This document shows, piece by piece, positions 62,805 through 64,000 of a stretch of 64,000 nucleotides of DNA (the stretch's first letter is position 1; each line of letters opens with the position of its first letter). Location of the stretch: positions 5,510,154 through 5,574,153 of the forward strand of contig JAPWDM010000023.1 of NCBI GenBank assembly GCA_035578155.1, written 5' to 3'. Source of the DNA: Brachynemurus nebulosus. Taxonomy: Eukaryota; Arthropoda; Insecta; Neuroptera; Myrmeleontidae. The notes under the pieces were generated by a model. The model was given only the letters and a program-made list of their open reading frames with translations. It was not told the origin of the DNA and ran no database searches. Position numbers and translations under genes: made by a program.

Positions 62805-63330
62805 AAATAGGGTTGCCAACTGTCCCGATTTAATCGGGATGTCCCGATTTTAGGCCTATATGTCCCGCATCCCGACGTCAGTAGTGGAGGGACGGTAATT
62901 GTCCCGATTTTTAACATCTACAATTTTTTTTTTTACTTTTTTAAGCCCGGCAGTCTCGTTATTGCTGTTTCCAAATTACCGCGCTTGCATATCAAGTCGT
63001 CGCCCGGCCAAGGGAGTAAGTACCTACACATAAAATTTACAGTGTTGCCAGTTTGACTCATCAAAATTCCTCCAACAATAGTCAAAATCCCTCCAAAAAA
63101 TGCATTTAAAGCAGCCTCCGCATTCTTGCCGAGGTTGGACGAGTCGAGAATGTAGACGGTCATTTCGTTGTGCTTCGCGGTTGGTGTTTTAATGCTATTC
63201 ATATGCCTCAGCCAACCTCAGCGAGGAACTTCCTCCAACCTCAGCGAGAATGTGGAGGGGCCTTTCAGTGGCAAGTGGCATCCAAGTAGCCCAAAAATAG
63301 CCAATATCTAAGACTGGCAACGTTTTGAAA
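62805..63330. repeat. Repeat-like segment with GTTGCCA ends
   Basis: It begins AGGGTTGCCAACTGTCCCG with repeated TCCCGATTT/AATCGGGA palindromes and ends near GACTGGCAACG. CCTCCAA and CCAACCTCAGCGAG are repeated inside. It looks like a MITE or composite repeat. The minus frame 62933-63202 has no family similarity. Confidence 0.4.
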
Positions 63331-63371
63331 AATGTCTTTCTTAAAAAAAATATAGTTCACAGTAAAAAAAA

Positions 63372-63374
<3 letters not shown>

Positions 63375-63422
<48 letters not shown>
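63375..63422 (+). repeat. (TAA)n microsatellite
   Basis: Pure AAT/TAA run directly before the LINE tail. Confidence 0.95.
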
Positions 63423-63423
<1 letters not shown>

Positions 63424-63429
63424 TGTCCG

Positions 63430-64000
63430 AAGAACTCCGGTACCTGTAAATCTGAGCCGGCGAGAGAGTGTGGCCCTGACGCGTTTACGCTTGGGCCACA
63501 CGGCGTTAACACATCATCATCTTCTCGCCGGTGAGGATCAGCCAAGGTGCGCCGCCTGTGGGACGGCGCTGACCGTGAGGCATATAGTTGAGGAATGTGT
63601 AGCCCTTGAGCCATTGCGCCAAAGGCTGCAGCTCCCCAATAGTGTAGCCAACGCTCTTAGTTATGATGCTGTCTCTGAAAGAAGGATGATTGAATTTCTC
63701 CGAAATTCGCATCTTCTTCAGAGACTGTAGGGGCTTTACATCTCATATTTTATCAAAGTCGTCTCTTGATTCTCCCCCGATAGTTTAAAATTTTATTTCA
63801 GCTCTGGTTTTAATTTATGTGTTAAAAATGCTTTTGTGTATGTCTTATTTATTAACTATACCCTGTTCCAGCTGGTCTGGCAGGGTACTTTTAGTCTTTT
63901 GTTATGCCACTAAGGGCCTTTACACCCTTAGTGGTACTGTTTTGTTATTCATACGTGTTGTTCGTTTTTGTTATTGTTTTTTAGCGATGTACCACCGAGG
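63430..64000 (+). mobile_element. 5'-truncated non-LTR retrotransposon tail, copy 2
   Basis: A frame (ATG 63470, open upstream to about 63430) encodes a LINE C-terminus. It reads TRLRLGHTALTHHHLLAGE, then CAACGTALTVRHIVEEC (a CCHC-type finger), then FLRNSHLLQRL and a stop at 63728. The 3' UTR runs to the window end and contains CCCTGTTCCAGCTGGTCTGG and the perfect stem CCACTAAGGG/CCCTTAGTGG. It matches the inverted copy at 27290-28240. The RT and endonuclease are absent. Confidence 0.75.

Noticed and set aside
62933..63202. 89-codon minus-strand frame with a Gly-rich hydrophobic stretch
   Set aside because: It lies in a repeat-like segment; the hydrophobic stretch comes from repeated CCTCCAA units, not from a membrane protein.

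Overview
The window looks like an AT-rich insect nuclear genome, and nearly everything recognisable in it is transposable-element DNA. The evidence is an insect errantivirus-type retroelement, Tc1/mariner, hAT, Harbinger-like and Mutator-like DNA elements, several non-LTR retrotransposon fragments, long (TA)n microsatellites and a 500-N assembly gap (41256-41755). A hemipteran host is a guess from the flavour of the repeats. I found no convincing host protein-coding gene; the only candidate is a 46-bp first exon on the minus strand near 9.6 kb.

Layout. 0-10 kb: MITEs and foldback (palindromic) elements, one carrying a cysteine-rich CXC-type remnant. 10.6-21.7 kb: a decayed errantivirus (5' LTR, primer site, gag, pol, part of env). 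It sits in a microsatellite and is split by a 4-kb Helentron-like insertion and a 640-bp foldback MITE. 21.7-30 kb: an unexplained 2.2-kb stretch, a Tc1 relic, a MITE inside a Helentron-like element, the N-terminal part of a CENP-B/pogo-type transposase, and two kinds of non-LTR retrotransposon debris. 30-36.5 kb: more Helentron-like copies with (TA)n cores, one holding a mariner. 38.4-40.3 kb: a foldback element made of tandem repeats.

42.2-52.8 kb is the main object. It is an 8.84-kb Foldback/NOF-like Mutator-superfamily transposon with a perfect 9-bp target duplication and inverted repeats of about 1.2 and 1.5 kb built from 152-bp tandem units. Its single gene joins a MULE-type DDE transposase to a C-terminal ubiquitin-specific-protease-like (USP) domain. 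The protease Cys, His and Asp boxes are present and the His box lies beyond a small intron. One in-frame stop and one frameshift break the transposase part. The transposon lies in a CACAG-ended MITE that also holds a palindromic element with a Harbinger-type MITE nested in it.

53-64 kb: nested hAT elements, a Jockey-like fragment beside a tRNA-like sequence, a Helentron-like element carrying a 120-bp satellite array, and the 3' tail of a non-LTR element that has a second copy at 27-28 kb.

Two points stand out. One is the transposase-USP element. The other is a repeat family with asymmetric inverted ends, a microsatellite core and a 3' hairpin whose stem shows a compensatory base change between copies, as in DINE-1/HINE elements. 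Many elements are nested, so their insertion order can be read directly.
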